Assembly: GCA_003349885.1 (NCBI GenBank)
Contig: QFXC01000007.1
Coordinates: 11,475 to 75,474 of the forward strand
DNA from: an endosymbiont of Galathealinum brachiosum
GTDB taxonomy: Bacteria; Pseudomonadota; Gammaproteobacteria; SZUA-229
Reading direction: 5' to 3'
DNA: 64,000 nt
Each line of letters opens with the position of its first letter. Within the stretch, counting starts at the first letter, position 1. The notes under the pieces are model-generated. The model worked only from the letters and a program-made list of their open reading frames with translations, did no database searches and had not been told where the DNA came from. The position numbers were made by a program, and so were the translations under genes. Below, one piece after another: positions 22,823 to 31,204 of the stretch.

Positions 22823-23569
22823 ATGATTGGAAATTTATTCAAAGGCTTCGGCCATATTTTTGAAGGTTTAAAACTCATTACTCAACCCGGCTTGCGTCGC
22901 TTTGTATTGATTCCCCTGAGCATTAACATCACTTTATTTGGTGGTGCTACCTGGTATTTATTTATCAAATTTGATGAATGGATGAACAGCCTTTTGCCTG
23001 ATTTCCCCGACTGGTTAAGCTGGCTTGAAACCGCTTTAATCTGGTTATTGTGGCCGCTATTTTCAATTATGATTTTACTGGTTATATTTTATACCTTTAC
23101 TTTTATTGCTAACTTAATTGCTGCACCTTTTAATAGCTTGCTGGCTGAAAAAGTTGAGAAACATTTAACCGGCCAGCCTTTAGATACAGGGCCGAGTTTC
23201 CCAACTTCTGAAATGATTAAACGCAGCATTGCGTCTGAAATAGGTAAGTTATTTTATTTTATTAAATGGTGGATCGTTTTATTTATATTAACGTTGATTC
23301 CAGTCATTAATCTTGCCGCGCCATTTATCTGGATTTTATTTGGTGCATGGATGTTATCGCTGGAATATCTCGACTACCCAATGTCAAATCACAACAAGTT
23401 TTTTAAAGACATTAATAAACAGGCCATATCTAAACGCAGCTTATCATTAGGTTTTGGCGGCAGCGTGATGTTATTCACCAGCATTCCCGTGCTTAACTTT
23501 ATTGCTATGCCTGCGGGTGTTGCAGGCGCCACTTCACTCTGGGTTAAATATGGAGACCAGTTATCGTGA
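22823..23569 (+). CDS. cysZ: CysZ-like sulfate transport protein
   Basis: A 248-residue membrane protein of the CysZ/EI24 family, which mediates sulfate entry for cysteine synthesis. It starts MIGNLFKGFGHIFEGLKLITQPGLRRFVLIP, the conserved CysZ beginning, and has four hydrophobic segments (about 25-50, 65-100, 150-180, 205-235). Conserved LIAAPFNSLLAEKVE and LEYLDYPMSNH also match. It overlaps the slyX start by 4 nt, so translation is coupled. cysM lies about 11 kb away rather than adjacent. Confidence 0.92.
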   Translation: MIGNLFKGFGHIFEGLKLITQPGLRRFVLIPLSINITLFGGATWYLFIKFDEWMNSLLPDFPDWLSWLETALIWLLWPLFSIMILLVIFYTFTFIANLIAAPFNSLLAEKVEKHLTGQPLDTGPSFPTSEMIKRSIASEIGKLFYFIKWWIVLFILTLIPVINLAAPFIWILFGAWMLSLEYLDYPMSNHNKFFKDINKQAISKRSLSLGFGGSVMLFTSIPVLNFIAMPAGVAGATSLWVKYGDQLS

Positions 23570-23793
23570 ATGAGTCGAACGTGACGTTGATAGAAGAAAA
23601 ATTAATTGACCTGGAAATCAGACTCACTCATCAGGAAGACCATATCCTGTCTCTGGATAAAATCATTTACGAACAGGACAAGCTACTCACTGCCCTGCTC
23701 GAAAAAGTAAAACAGATGGATGAGAAGTTAAAGTCCACCGGTGAAAATAATATATTGTCTACTGATGAAGAAACTCCACCACCACACTATTAA
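23566..23793 (+). CDS. slyX: SlyX family protein
   Basis: A 75-residue coiled-coil protein of the SlyX family: IEEKLIDLEIRLTHQEDHILSLDKIIYEQ with heptad spacing, and the characteristic C-terminus ETPPPHY. The function of SlyX is not known. It starts with GTG overlapping the cysZ stop by 4 nt (GTGA), so it depends on cysZ translation. Confidence 0.88.
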   Translation: MNESNVTLIEEKLIDLEIRLTHQEDHILSLDKIIYEQDKLLTALLEKVKQMDEKLKSTGENNILSTDEETPPPHY

Positions 23794-23821
23794 AATCGGT
23801 TTAATTAAGATTTAACAATAA

Positions 23822-24322
23822 CTACAGAAGCTGTTGAAGCGTCCAGTTATTAGATGGTATTTTTTTGCGCGAAAGTTTACCCAGTGTTTTATTTAAAAAG
23901 CTATCTCTGGCGATAAAAGAAATGACCTGTTTTGAGCGCATCCCAAGATGTTTCTGCAGCTTATTAAGCCCGGCATGTTTACGATCTATTTCAAGGCCTT
24001 TTTCTAACATTTTAATACTGCGTTTGCGACTCTTCATATGCCATTCGGCATAAGCCAGATTTAGAAACACATCACCATCCTCTGATTCCAGTCTGGCTGC
24101 ATCCCGGCATAATTCAACACCGGCTCGATCACCACTTAATACACGCGCAAGACCACAGTACGAAGCATATTTATTATGGTAGATATTACTATAAGCTGCG
24201 GCATCGTATGCCAGTTGAAATTGTTGTAATGCCTGTGTGACCGAGTATGCTTTTAAAAAATCAACTCCCCGCACAAAATCTAAACAATAATCGTTTGAAT
24301 GACTCACTATATCTTTGTTCAT
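23822..24322 (-). CDS. TPR-like hypothetical protein
   Basis: A 166-residue protein with helical repeats of the tetratricopeptide type: KAYSVTQALQQFQLAYDAA, YASYCGLARVLSGDRAGVELCRDAARLE, and DGDVFLNLAYAEWHMKSRKRSIKMLEKGLEID, spaced at about 34 residues. The basic C-terminus (RKKIPSNNW) is unlike a TPR. No signal peptide, so it is probably cytoplasmic. It is convergent with slyX and divergent from rimO. TPRs mediate protein binding; no partner is evident. Confidence 0.7.
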   Translation of the reverse strand: MNKDIVSHSNDYCLDFVRGVDFLKAYSVTQALQQFQLAYDAAAYSNIYHNKYASYCGLARVLSGDRAGVELCRDAARLESEDGDVFLNLAYAEWHMKSRKRSIKMLEKGLEIDRKHAGLNKLQKHLGMRSKQVISFIARDSFLNKTLGKLSRKKIPSNNWTLQQLL

Positions 24323-24527
24323 TATTAATTCCCGGTTCTTTTATCATTTTTCCTGAATAATCGTTTTTAATACCGAGGTCTAAGTCAAATTTAACTACAC
24401 CCCTGACATACGCAGGACACGACAATTATGTCACAATTAATTACCTGTGATTTGTTATACCTGTCACAGTGTGGGCAATATTAAGCACATCCTGTTAAAA
24501 TAGATTTTTTAATCACGTTGAAGCTCA

Positions 24528-25868
24528 ATGACTACCCGATCAGATAAAGATACACCGCAAAATTCTAAAAAAGTTGGCTTCATCAGTCTGGGTTGCCCCA
24601 AGGCACTGGTTGATTCAGAACAGATTATTACCAAATTACGCTCTGAAGGTTACGAGATCAGCCCGTCATATGAGGGCTCTGATATTGTGGTGGTGAATAC
24701 CTGCGGATTTATCGATGACGCAGTAGAAGAATCGCTGGATGCTATTGGTGAAGCATTAAATGAAAATGGCAAAGTCATTGTTACCGGGTGTCTTGGTGCT
24801 AAGGGTGATATTGTCGCCACTAACTACCCGCAGGTTTTGGCCGTTACCGGCCCACATGCTGCAGATGAAGTGCTGGAAGCCGTGCATGAGCACCTACCGC
24901 CAGAGCATGACCCATATACCAGCCTGATACCTCCCGCTGGCATTAAACTTACTCCGAAGCATTATGCGTATCTGAAAATTTCTGAAGGCTGCAATCATCG
25001 CTGCACTTTTTGCATTATTCCTTCATTAAGAGGGGATCTGGTGAGCCGCCCGATTGGCGAAGTAATGACTGAAGCTGAAAACCTGGTTAACAGTGGTGTT
25101 AAAGAGTTACTGGTTATTTCTCAGGACACCAGTGCTTATGGTATCGATATGAAATACCAGACAGACTTCTGGAATGGTCGCCCGATTAAAACTAAATTCG
25201 AAGATCTGGCAACTCATCTTGGTGAACTGGGTATCTGGACACGTATGCATTATGTCTACCCTTACCCTCATGTTGATAAAGTAATACCCCTGATGGCTGA
25301 AGGAAAAATTTTGCCTTATCTGGATATTCCCTTCCAGCATGCCAGCCCGAATATATTACGCGCCATGAAACGTCCAGCGAGTTCTGAAAATGTACTCGCA
25401 CGTATTAAAAAGTGGCGTGAGATCTGCCCGGATATTACTTTGCGCAGCACCTTTATCGCGGGTTTCCCCGGTGAAACAGAGGACGACTTCCAGCAATTAC
25501 TGGATTTTCTGGTTGAAGCTGATCTGGATCGTGTGGGCTGTTTTGCATATTCACCGGTAGAAGGTGCTACTGCTAACCATATTGCTGAACAGGTACCTGA
25601 AGATGTAAAACAGGAAAGACTGCAACGCTTTATGGAATGCCAGGCGGAAATCAGTACAAATAAACTCCGTAAAAAAATTGGCCAGACCATGCAGGTAATG
25701 GTGGATGATATTGATGAAGAAGGCATTATCGCTCGCAGTAAAGCGGATGCACCTGAAGTAGATGGCCTGGTATTTGTAGAATCTGATAAACAGTATGAAG
25801 CCGGTACTTTAATTGATGTAAAAATTACAGATTCAAGTGAGCATGATCTGTTTGCTGTTGAGGTTTAA
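24528..25868 (+). CDS. rimO: Ribosomal protein S12 methylthiotransferase RimO
   Basis: A 446-residue radical-SAM methylthiotransferase that modifies an Asp of ribosomal protein S12. N-terminal UPF0004 domain: [19 protein letters not shown] with Cys residues for the auxiliary Fe-S cluster, including [11 protein letters not shown] and VTGCLGAKG. Radical SAM motif [16 protein letters not shown]-terminal TRAM domain from about residue 375 ([12 protein letters not shown]...). RimO rather than MiaB is indicated by the [12 protein letters not shown] signature. It is transcribed alone. Confidence 0.95.
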   Translation: MTTRSDKDTPQNSKKVGFISLGCPKALVDSEQIITKLRSEGYEISPSYEGSDIVVVNTCGFIDDAVEESLDAIGEALNENGKVIVTGCLGAKGDIVATNYPQVLAVTGPHAADEVLEAVHEHLPPEHDPYTSLIPPAGIKLTPKHYAYLKISEGCNHRCTFCIIPSLRGDLVSRPIGEVMTEAENLVNSGVKELLVISQDTSAYGIDMKYQTDFWNGRPIKTKFEDLATHLGELGIWTRMHYVYPYPHVDKVIPLMAEGKILPYLDIPFQHASPNILRAMKRPASSENVLARIKKWREICPDITLRSTFIAGFPGETEDDFQQLLDFLVEADLDRVGCFAYSPVEGATANHIAEQVPEDVKQERLQRFMECQAEISTNKLRKKIGQTMQVMVDDIDEEGIIARSKADAPEVDGLVFVESDKQYEAGTLIDVKITDSSEHDLFAVEV

Positions 25869-25883
25869 CCAGTCAATTCATGG

Positions 25884-25914
25884 CTCGGGGTTCTTTTCTC
25901 GGGGTCCGATCCTG
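25884..25914. repeat. Degenerate copy of the GGGGTCGG repeat family
   Basis: Its reverse complement contains CGGACCCCGAGAAAAGAACC, resembling 27240-27260 (CGACCCCGAGAGCGAAGAAC) of the nearby hairpin repeat. The inverted partner arm is not clear, so this is a remnant just past rimO. Confidence 0.45.
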
Positions 25915-26008
25915 AGTAAAGGGAGCTGATTTGACTATTATTTACATCAGATCAATACCGCTTAAAATATTTTTTATTACACTTTAATTTTTATAAACGA
26001 AACACACT

Positions 26009-26647
26009 ATGACAACACTTGCTGATACCCGCCGTGAATATGAACATGATAGCCTGAGTAAAAATCAACTAAATGAAAATCCATTTACACAAATGCAGCA
26101 ATGGCTGGAACAAGCTCAAAAAGCCAACTTAAAAGATGCAACAGTGATGACTTTAGCCACTGCCGGTAAAGACGGTATGCCTGATGCCCGCATTGTTATG
26201 CTCAAGCAATTCGATGAATCCAGTTTCTGCTGGTACAACAGTTACGCAAGTAGAAAAGGTCAGCAGATCTCTGAAAACCCTCAGGCCTGCCTGTTATTTT
26301 ACTGGCGCGAGTTTGAACAACAGGTTCGTATACAGGGTAAAGTTGAAAAGTTATCGGCTGAAGAAGCTGATGAGTATTTTCACTCTCGACCTTTAGGTAG
26401 TCAGTTTAGTGCTGCAGCCTCCCAGCAGAGTCATCCCATAAGCTCACGTAAAGCACTGCAGGATAGAGTTGACCAACTTATACAGGATAATCCTGATGCA
26501 GTTAGTAAACCTGATGACTGGGGCGGCTACCGTTTAACGCCTGTCACTTTTGAGTTCTGGCAGGGTCGCGCAAGTCGATTACATGACCGTTTTACTTATA
26601 CTTTAGATGAAGCGGGTAAATGGGTAATAACCCGTTTACAGCCTTAA
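26009..26647 (+). CDS. pdxH: Pyridoxamine 5'-phosphate oxidase
   Basis: A 212-residue FMN enzyme that oxidises PNP and PMP to pyridoxal 5'-phosphate. Family segments: MTTLADTRREYEHDSLSKNQL, DGMPDARIVMLKQFDE, YNSYASRKGQQISENPQACLLFYW, EQQVRIQGKVEKLS, and the C-terminal FEFWQGRASRLHDRFTY with RL-x-R before the C-terminus. Length matches the family. Vitamin B6 synthesis is also represented by pdxJ at 41.7 kb. Confidence 0.96.
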   Translation: MTTLADTRREYEHDSLSKNQLNENPFTQMQQWLEQAQKANLKDATVMTLATAGKDGMPDARIVMLKQFDESSFCWYNSYASRKGQQISENPQACLLFYWREFEQQVRIQGKVEKLSAEEADEYFHSRPLGSQFSAAASQQSHPISSRKALQDRVDQLIQDNPDAVSKPDDWGGYRLTPVTFEFWQGRASRLHDRFTYTLDEAGKWVITRLQP

Positions 26648-26670
26648 TCAGGTATAATCTCTCTACCCAG

Positions 26671-26731
26671 TCGCGAGCTAAAACTCGCTCCTACAGCTGA
26701 ACATCACTGCTGGAGCGAATTTGGTTTACAG
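26671..26731. repeat. REP-like palindrome pair (GTAGGAGCGAG type)
   Basis: Positions 26671-26695, read on the minus strand, give TGTAGGAGCGAG with TTTTAG and CTCGCGA, the form of Pseudomonas-type REP sequences. A partial inverted arm (GCTGGAGCGAATTTGG) follows to about 26725, making a BIME-like pair between pdxH and the next gene. Confidence 0.65.
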
Positions 26732-26756
26732 CATTTCCCCCTGATACGAGTTAATC

Positions 26757-27137
26757 ATGAGTAACAAAATTCTAATTTCCATTGGCAAAGTTAAAATCGA
26801 AGCTGAACTGCTTGATACACCAACTGCTAGAAATATTAAAGATGCCCTTCCTTTTGGCAGTAAAGCACAAACCTGGGGTGAAGAAGTTTATTTTGAAACA
26901 CCCGTTATGGCTGAACTGGAGGATGATGCTAAAGATGTTGTTCAGGCAGGCGAGCTGGCATTCTGGACTGAGGGTGACTGCATTGCAATTGGCTTCGGTA
27001 AAACGCCGGCATCGCAAGGTGACGAAATTCGTCTGGCAACAAAAACCAATATCTGGGCGCATGCGGTGACAGATGTAACACTGTTAAAACCCTGTAAATC
27101 CGGGGATTTTGTTTTTATTGAGATGTTGCAGTCGTAG
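26757..27137 (+). CDS. Cyclophilin-like fold protein (TM1367/DUF369-type)
   Basis: A 126-residue small beta-barrel protein: KILISIGKVKIEAELLDTPTARNIKDALPF, WGEEVYFETPV, DVVQAGELAFWTEGDCIAIGFGKTPAS. This matches the cyclophilin-like family typified by Thermotoga TM1367. Members adopt a cyclophilin fold, but isomerase activity is not established. The ATG follows a REP-like repeat and pdxH by 109 nt. Confidence 0.8.
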   Translation: MSNKILISIGKVKIEAELLDTPTARNIKDALPFGSKAQTWGEEVYFETPVMAELEDDAKDVVQAGELAFWTEGDCIAIGFGKTPASQGDEIRLATKTNIWAHAVTDVTLLKPCKSGDFVFIEMLQS

Positions 27138-27172
27138 GTTTTTACTTTGAATGACTTCTGTGGAATCAAATA

Positions 27173-27246
27173 GGGGTCGGAGTCAGTTTTGACGCTTTGG
27201 CTCAAATATATCTGGATGCGACAGGGTCAAAATTGACTCCGACCCC
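27173..27246. repeat. Palindromic GGGGTCGGAGTC repeat
   Basis: Inverted arms 27173-27192 and 27227-27246 match at 19 of 20 positions, with a 34-nt spacer. Same family as 22722-22796. The GGGGTCGGAGTC ends resemble palindromes I associate with RAYT-type transposases in gammaproteobacteria; no transposase is present in this window. Confidence 0.8.
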
Positions 27247-27327
27247 GAGAGCGAAGAACCTGCGCCGCTCTAAAAAAACAAACCTAACAGGATAATATCG
27301 ATGCAGAAATTGCGACCGATCTTTTCT

Positions 27328-28551
27328 TTAATTATTTTCACGATAATGCTTTAAGAAACGATCCATTTTTTCCATCACGCCATCCATATCTTCTCTGCGT
27401 GATAAAAATACTAATCTAAAGTGATCTGTTTTCGGCCAGTTAAACGCTGTGCCCTGAACCAGTAACACTTTTTCCTGTTGTAACAACTGTAGTATGAATT
27501 TTTCGTCGTCATCAATTTTATAAATTTCAGGGTCAAGTTTTGCAAATAAATACAATGCGCCTTTAGGCCTTACACAACCGACACCCTCTAGCTGGTTCAG
27601 CATTTTCCAGCTGTAATCCATCTGTTCGTATAAACGCCCACCGGGTGCAACCAGCTCATTAATACTCTGATGTCCTCCCAGTGAAGTTTGAATAGCATGC
27701 TGACCCGGCACATTTGAGCACAGGCGCATAGATGCCAGTAACTCCATACCTCCTATAAAATCACGAGCATGATCTTTAGCACCACTAATCACCATCCAGC
27801 CCGCTCGAAAACCCGCTACTCGATAGGCTTTTGATAAACCATTAAAACTGATCATTAATAAATCATCAGCCATTGATGCTAAAGCAATATGCTCTGCATC
27901 GTCATAAATAATTTTATCGTAAATCTCATCCGCAAAAACAATCAGTTCATGTTTACGTGCGATTTCGATTAATGCCTCTAAGGTTTGTTTTGTATAGACA
28001 GCACCGGTTGGATTATTCGGATTAATAATCACAATACCCCGGGTTTTAGAGGTAATTTTACTTTCAATATCGGCTATATCAGGTTGCCAGTCATTCTCTT
28101 CATCACAAAGGTAATGCACAGGTTTACCACCGGATAAACTCACCGCTGCTGTCCATAATGGATAATCTGGAGCAGGGATTAACATTTCATCTTCGTTATT
28201 CAATAACGCCTGCATCGACATAACAATTAATTCACTGACACCATTACCAATGAAAATATCATCAACATCAACATCTTCGGGAAAACCCTTTTCCTGACAA
28301 TATTGCATAACCGCTTTACGGGCGTAATACACCCCTTTGGAATCAGAATACCCCTGACAGTTAACCAGATTACGCATCACATCCTGAATAATTTCATCAG
28401 GTGCACACAGGCCAAAAGGCGCCGGGTTACCAATATTTAACTTGGTAATACGATGGCCTTCTTCTTCAAGTCGTTTTGCTTCCTGTAATACAGGGCCACG
28501 AATGTCGTAACAAACCTGATCAAGTTTGTCGGATTTTAATATGGTGGTCAT
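27328..28551 (-). CDS. alaA: PLP-dependent aminotransferase AlaA-like (glutamate-pyruvate transaminase)
   Basis: A 407-residue class I/II aminotransferase. Close match to the AlaA (YfbQ) group: DKLDQVCYDIRGPVLQEAKRL, TKLNIGNPAPFG, IINPNNPTGAVY, and the PLP-lysine segment SFNGLSKAYRVAGFRAGWM. It would make alanine from pyruvate and glutamate. It is divergent from the small 2-hydroxyacid-dehydrogenase-like gene. Confidence 0.92.
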   Translation of the reverse strand: MTTILKSDKLDQVCYDIRGPVLQEAKRLEEEGHRITKLNIGNPAPFGLCAPDEIIQDVMRNLVNCQGYSDSKGVYYARKAVMQYCQEKGFPEDVDVDDIFIGNGVSELIVMSMQALLNNEDEMLIPAPDYPLWTAAVSLSGGKPVHYLCDEENDWQPDIADIESKITSKTRGIVIINPNNPTGAVYTKQTLEALIEIARKHELIVFADEIYDKIIYDDAEHIALASMADDLLMISFNGLSKAYRVAGFRAGWMVISGAKDHARDFIGGMELLASMRLCSNVPGQHAIQTSLGGHQSINELVAPGGRLYEQMDYSWKMLNQLEGVGCVRPKGALYLFAKLDPEIYKIDDDEKFILQLLQQEKVLLVQGTAFNWPKTDHFRLVFLSRREDMDGVMEKMDRFLKHYRENN

Positions 28552-28626
28552 AAAATTATTAATTGTTCAAAGGTATTTAAGTTATGCCATCATACAAGTT
28601 GCAAATTTATATATAAAGTGATTTTA

Positions 28627-29016
28627 ATGAATATAGTATTAGTCGACAGTGGACAGCTCTCAGGCATGCCTGAGTTTCCTCCCGTTAACCTGCCAAAATT
28701 CGCCTGGTTAGAGTATGTCGACTTAACCGAAGATGGCGTTGATGATCGCTGCTGGCGTGCAGACATTATTATAAGTGTCAATACACCAATTAACGCAAAA
28801 GTTATTAGTGAAACGTTTAAGCTGAAATTATTAATCGCTGCGGGTGATAAAAGCGACCATATAGATTTAGCTGCAGCTAAAAAACGTGGTATTCCCGTTT
28901 GCAATATTCCTGGCTTAACGGGTGATACCCCTGAAAATGCACGGAAAATTGCCGATCAAATTATTGATACAATACATGCCTGGTTAGATGAGAAACCGAT
29001 AAATTTAATTGCTTAA
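28627..29016 (+). CDS. Reduced D-2-hydroxyacid dehydrogenase-like protein lacking the NAD-binding domain
   Basis: About 129 residues. The first 95 match the N-terminal half of the substrate-binding domain of D-isomer 2-hydroxyacid dehydrogenases: MNIVLVDSGQL, WRADIIISVNTPINAKVI, LKLLIAAGDKSDHIDLAAAKKRGIPVCNIPG. The rest (TPENARKIADQIIDTIHAWL) resembles the family's C-terminal return helix. The Rossmann domain and the catalytic Arg, Glu and His are missing, so dehydrogenase activity is not expected. I chose ATG 28627 (MNIVLVDSG) over the upstream in-frame GTG at 28618. It ends just before the Fur-like box. Confidence 0.75.
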   Translation: MNIVLVDSGQLSGMPEFPPVNLPKFAWLEYVDLTEDGVDDRCWRADIIISVNTPINAKVISETFKLKLLIAAGDKSDHIDLAAAKKRGIPVCNIPGLTGDTPENARKIADQIIDTIHAWLDEKPINLIA

Positions 29017-29046
29017 AAACTCTAAATGAGTATAATTCTCATTTAG
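29009..29046 (+). promoter_or_regulatory. Promoter overlapped by a Fur-like box
   Basis: TTGCTT (29009-29014) and a perfect TATAAT (29031-29036) are separated by 16 nt. The -10 sits inside a perfect 9-bp inverted repeat, CTAAATGAG/CTCATTTAG (29022-29030, 29038-29046). Its core TGAGTAT-A-ATTCTCA (29027-29041) fits the 7-1-7 Fur box TGATAAT-N-ATTATCA at 11 of 14 positions, and the TGAGAAT variant at 13 of 14. Predicted TSS near 29043. Confidence 0.7.
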
Positions 29047-29069
29047 AACAACCCTTAAAGAGTTAAAAC

Positions 29070-29258
29070 ATGAACGACCTGATAGAAACATTACTCGACT
29101 GCCCCAATCTGAGCCTGAGATTACTAGACTCCAAAACTGGCCGTTCTGTAAAAACAGTAAACCATGATCAGCTTCAAAAAATGCTAGTAGATCAACAGGT
29201 TAACTGCTCTAAAGACTGTGGAAATATGAGCTGTCAGAATCGCTCAATTGACGATTAA
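29070..29258 (+). CDS. Small Cys-containing protein, predicted iron/Fur-regulated
   Basis: A 62-residue protein I do not recognise. It has an acidic/leucine-rich N-terminus (MNDLIETLLDCPNLSLRLLD), a central SKTGRSVKTVNHDQLQKML segment, and four Cys: Cys10, and Cys47, Cys51 and Cys56 (CSKDCGNMSC) near the C-terminus, suggestive of metal or redox chemistry. No signal peptide. It is not HemP or Bfd by motif. AAAGAG precedes the ATG, and a Fur-overlapped promoter ends 23 nt upstream. The good promoter and ribosome-binding site support a real gene. Confidence 0.7.
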   Translation: MNDLIETLLDCPNLSLRLLDSKTGRSVKTVNHDQLQKMLVDQQVNCSKDCGNMSCQNRSIDD

Positions 29259-29274
29259 AAGTGAAGTTTTGTTA

Positions 29275-29300
29275 GTAGGCGTTAGCTAACAAATATAGCG
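29275..29300. repeat. Truncated GTAGGCGTTAGC-type repeat
   Basis: The sequence GTAGGCGTTAGCT here matches the reverse complement of 62222-62234, the end of a larger palindromic element. Only one arm is visible, between the small Cys protein and aroG. Confidence 0.4.
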
Positions 29301-29372
29301 CGATGCGCAGCAAGTAGTAAAAACTCACAACAGGGGTGGAGCCGTAAAAGGCCGAATTCAACCCCAGACATT

Positions 29373-30428
29373 TTAACCCTTACGCCTATCTCGTACTGCT
29401 TCAGCTAATTCTCTTAACAATACTTCTGTTTCATTCCATGCAATACAGGCATCGGTGATACTCTGCCCATAAGTCAGGTCTTCAATATTTTCGACATTCT
29501 GACGCCCTGCTACCAGGTGACTTTCCAGCATCACACCCATAATATCGCCATTGCCAGCTTTAACCTGCCCCGCAACATCACGACATACATCCAGTTGACG
29601 GTTATGGTCTTTTTCACTGTTTGCATGAGAACAATCAATCATCAGTTTTGTATTTTGCTCACTGCTCTGCAATTGATCGACTGCGTCTTTAACACTCTTT
29701 GCATCATAATTAGGTGTTTTACCACCGCGCAAAATAATATGACAATCCTCATTACCAGTGGTTGAGAAAATGGCAGAATGCCCCTGTTTGGTTAATGACA
29801 TAAATACGTGAGGGCGAGAAGCAGCCTGAATTGCATCAACAGCAACTTTCAATCCACCATCGGTACCATTTTTAAAACCAACAGGACAGGACAAACCGGA
29901 TGCCAGTTCACGATGCCCCTGACTTTCAGTGGTTCGCGCACCGATTGCACCCCAGCTAACCAGATCAGAAACATACTGTGGGCTGATTAGATCCAGATAC
30001 TCGGTTCCTGCAGGTATTCCCATATCGGCAATATCCAGCAACAAACTACGCGCCTGACGCAAACCATGATTAATATTAAAACTGTCATCAAGATGTGGAT
30101 CGTTAATCAAACCTTTCCAGCCAACGGTTGTGCGTGGTTTTTCAAAATAAATACGCATAACAATACAAAGATCGTCAGCTAACTCATCAATTAAAGGCTT
30201 TAAAAGATTGGCGTATTCACGACCGGCCTTTGTATCATGAATTGAACAGGGTCCAACAATAACCAGCAAACGATCACTTTCACCCTGCAATATGTCATGA
30301 ATTGCCTGACGCGCACTGTGAACAGTGTCAGATGCGGCATCCGTCAGTGGATATTCCCGGTGTAGTTCTTCAGGTGGTAATACTTCCTGTAAGCCGGAAA
30401 TGCGTAAGTCGTCAGTTTTATACTTCAT
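29373..30428 (-). CDS. aroG: 3-deoxy-7-phosphoheptulonate synthase (class I DAHP synthase)
   Basis: A 351-residue class I DAHP synthase, first step of the shikimate pathway (PEP + erythrose 4-phosphate). Conserved: LLVIVGPCSIHD, FEKPRTTVGWKGLINDPHLD, WGAIGARTTESQ, ASGLSCPVGFKNGTDGG, IILRGGKTPNYD, IDCSHANS and MLESHL. It is closest to E. coli AroG (Phe-sensitive), but the feedback amino acid cannot be read with certainty. It is transcribed alone, with the HAD gene 80 nt downstream on the same strand. Confidence 0.95.
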   Translation of the reverse strand: MKYKTDDLRISGLQEVLPPEELHREYPLTDAASDTVHSARQAIHDILQGESDRLLVIVGPCSIHDTKAGREYANLLKPLIDELADDLCIVMRIYFEKPRTTVGWKGLINDPHLDDSFNINHGLRQARSLLLDIADMGIPAGTEYLDLISPQYVSDLVSWGAIGARTTESQGHRELASGLSCPVGFKNGTDGGLKVAVDAIQAASRPHVFMSLTKQGHSAIFSTTGNEDCHIILRGGKTPNYDAKSVKDAVDQLQSSEQNTKLMIDCSHANSEKDHNRQLDVCRDVAGQVKAGNGDIMGVMLESHLVAGRQNVENIEDLTYGQSITDACIAWNETEVLLRELAEAVRDRRKG

Positions 30429-30508
30429 GAAAAATTCATTATGGGTTAATTGAGCTGGGCATTATATATGAATCTGAATGATTTTGGAGGCCCCATCCAT
30501 TTTCTGAT

Positions 30509-31195
30509 CTAAGAACTTGCTGATAACCAGTCATTGAGTTGATGCAGGTTAACAAATTGCCTGTCTACTTCCGGCTCATCAATATCCCAGATCTGATCAA
30601 AGCGCTTAATCCAGACCGCATCTATTCCAGCATTTCTGGCTCCCTGAATATCATGTAATGGATGATCACCTACATGAAGTGTTTGAGTCTGATTCACCCC
30701 TGCTTTTTCCATTGCATGATAAAACATAGCGGGATCAGGTTTTGCAGCCTGTACATCTGCTGCAGATATCTGAAAATCAAAAATATCGGATAAACCGGTT
30801 TTACTGATATGTGCATTTCCATTAGTTAAAGCAACTAATGTATAACGAGTTTTCAATTCCGATAATACGGGTAAAACATCATCGAATAACGTGACTTGTT
30901 GTCGTGCCTGATAAAATACGTCAAAAGCGGTTTCTACCCATTCATCCGTATCACCTGTTTCAGTTGCCAGTTGTTTAAGGTGAACACGTCGTGCTGCAGA
31001 CAGGTCATGAATCAGTTCGGGTTGCAGCCGGGTTAACTGTTTACGTTTATCCCTTAATTGATCTATTGAGTAAGCACTGACAATTTCAGGTTTAAATTCG
31101 GCCAACCAGTTATACAGTGTTTGTTCTGCAAATTGAATAGTTGGCATGCACGGCCAGAGTGTATCATCCAGATCAAAACAGATTAACTTATACAT
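30509..31195 (-). CDS. HAD-superfamily hydrolase (C1-cap)
   Basis: A 228-residue haloacid-dehalogenase-like phosphatase. Motif I is CFDLDDTLW (nucleophile Asp8, acid Asp10), motif II LTNGN, motif III Lys in QAAKPDPAMF, and motif IV HVGDHPLHDIQGARNAG. A helical C1 cap lies at residues about 15-95. The set looks like YjjG-type nucleotidases, but the substrate is not determinable. It lies 9 nt downstream of the SPOR gene on the same strand. Confidence 0.85.
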   Translation of the reverse strand: MYKLICFDLDDTLWPCMPTIQFAEQTLYNWLAEFKPEIVSAYSIDQLRDKRKQLTRLQPELIHDLSAARRVHLKQLATETGDTDEWVETAFDVFYQARQQVTLFDDVLPVLSELKTRYTLVALTNGNAHISKTGLSDIFDFQISAADVQAAKPDPAMFYHAMEKAGVNQTQTLHVGDHPLHDIQGARNAGIDAVWIKRFDQIWDIDEPEVDRQFVNLHQLNDWLSASS

Positions 31196-31204
31196 AGGTT
31201 GGCT

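Noticed and set aside
24421-24480. TGTCACA/TGTGA motifs before rimO, considered as a CRP site
   Set aside because: The half-sites are separated by 13 nt or point the wrong way, so they do not form a TGTGA-N6-TCACA dyad.
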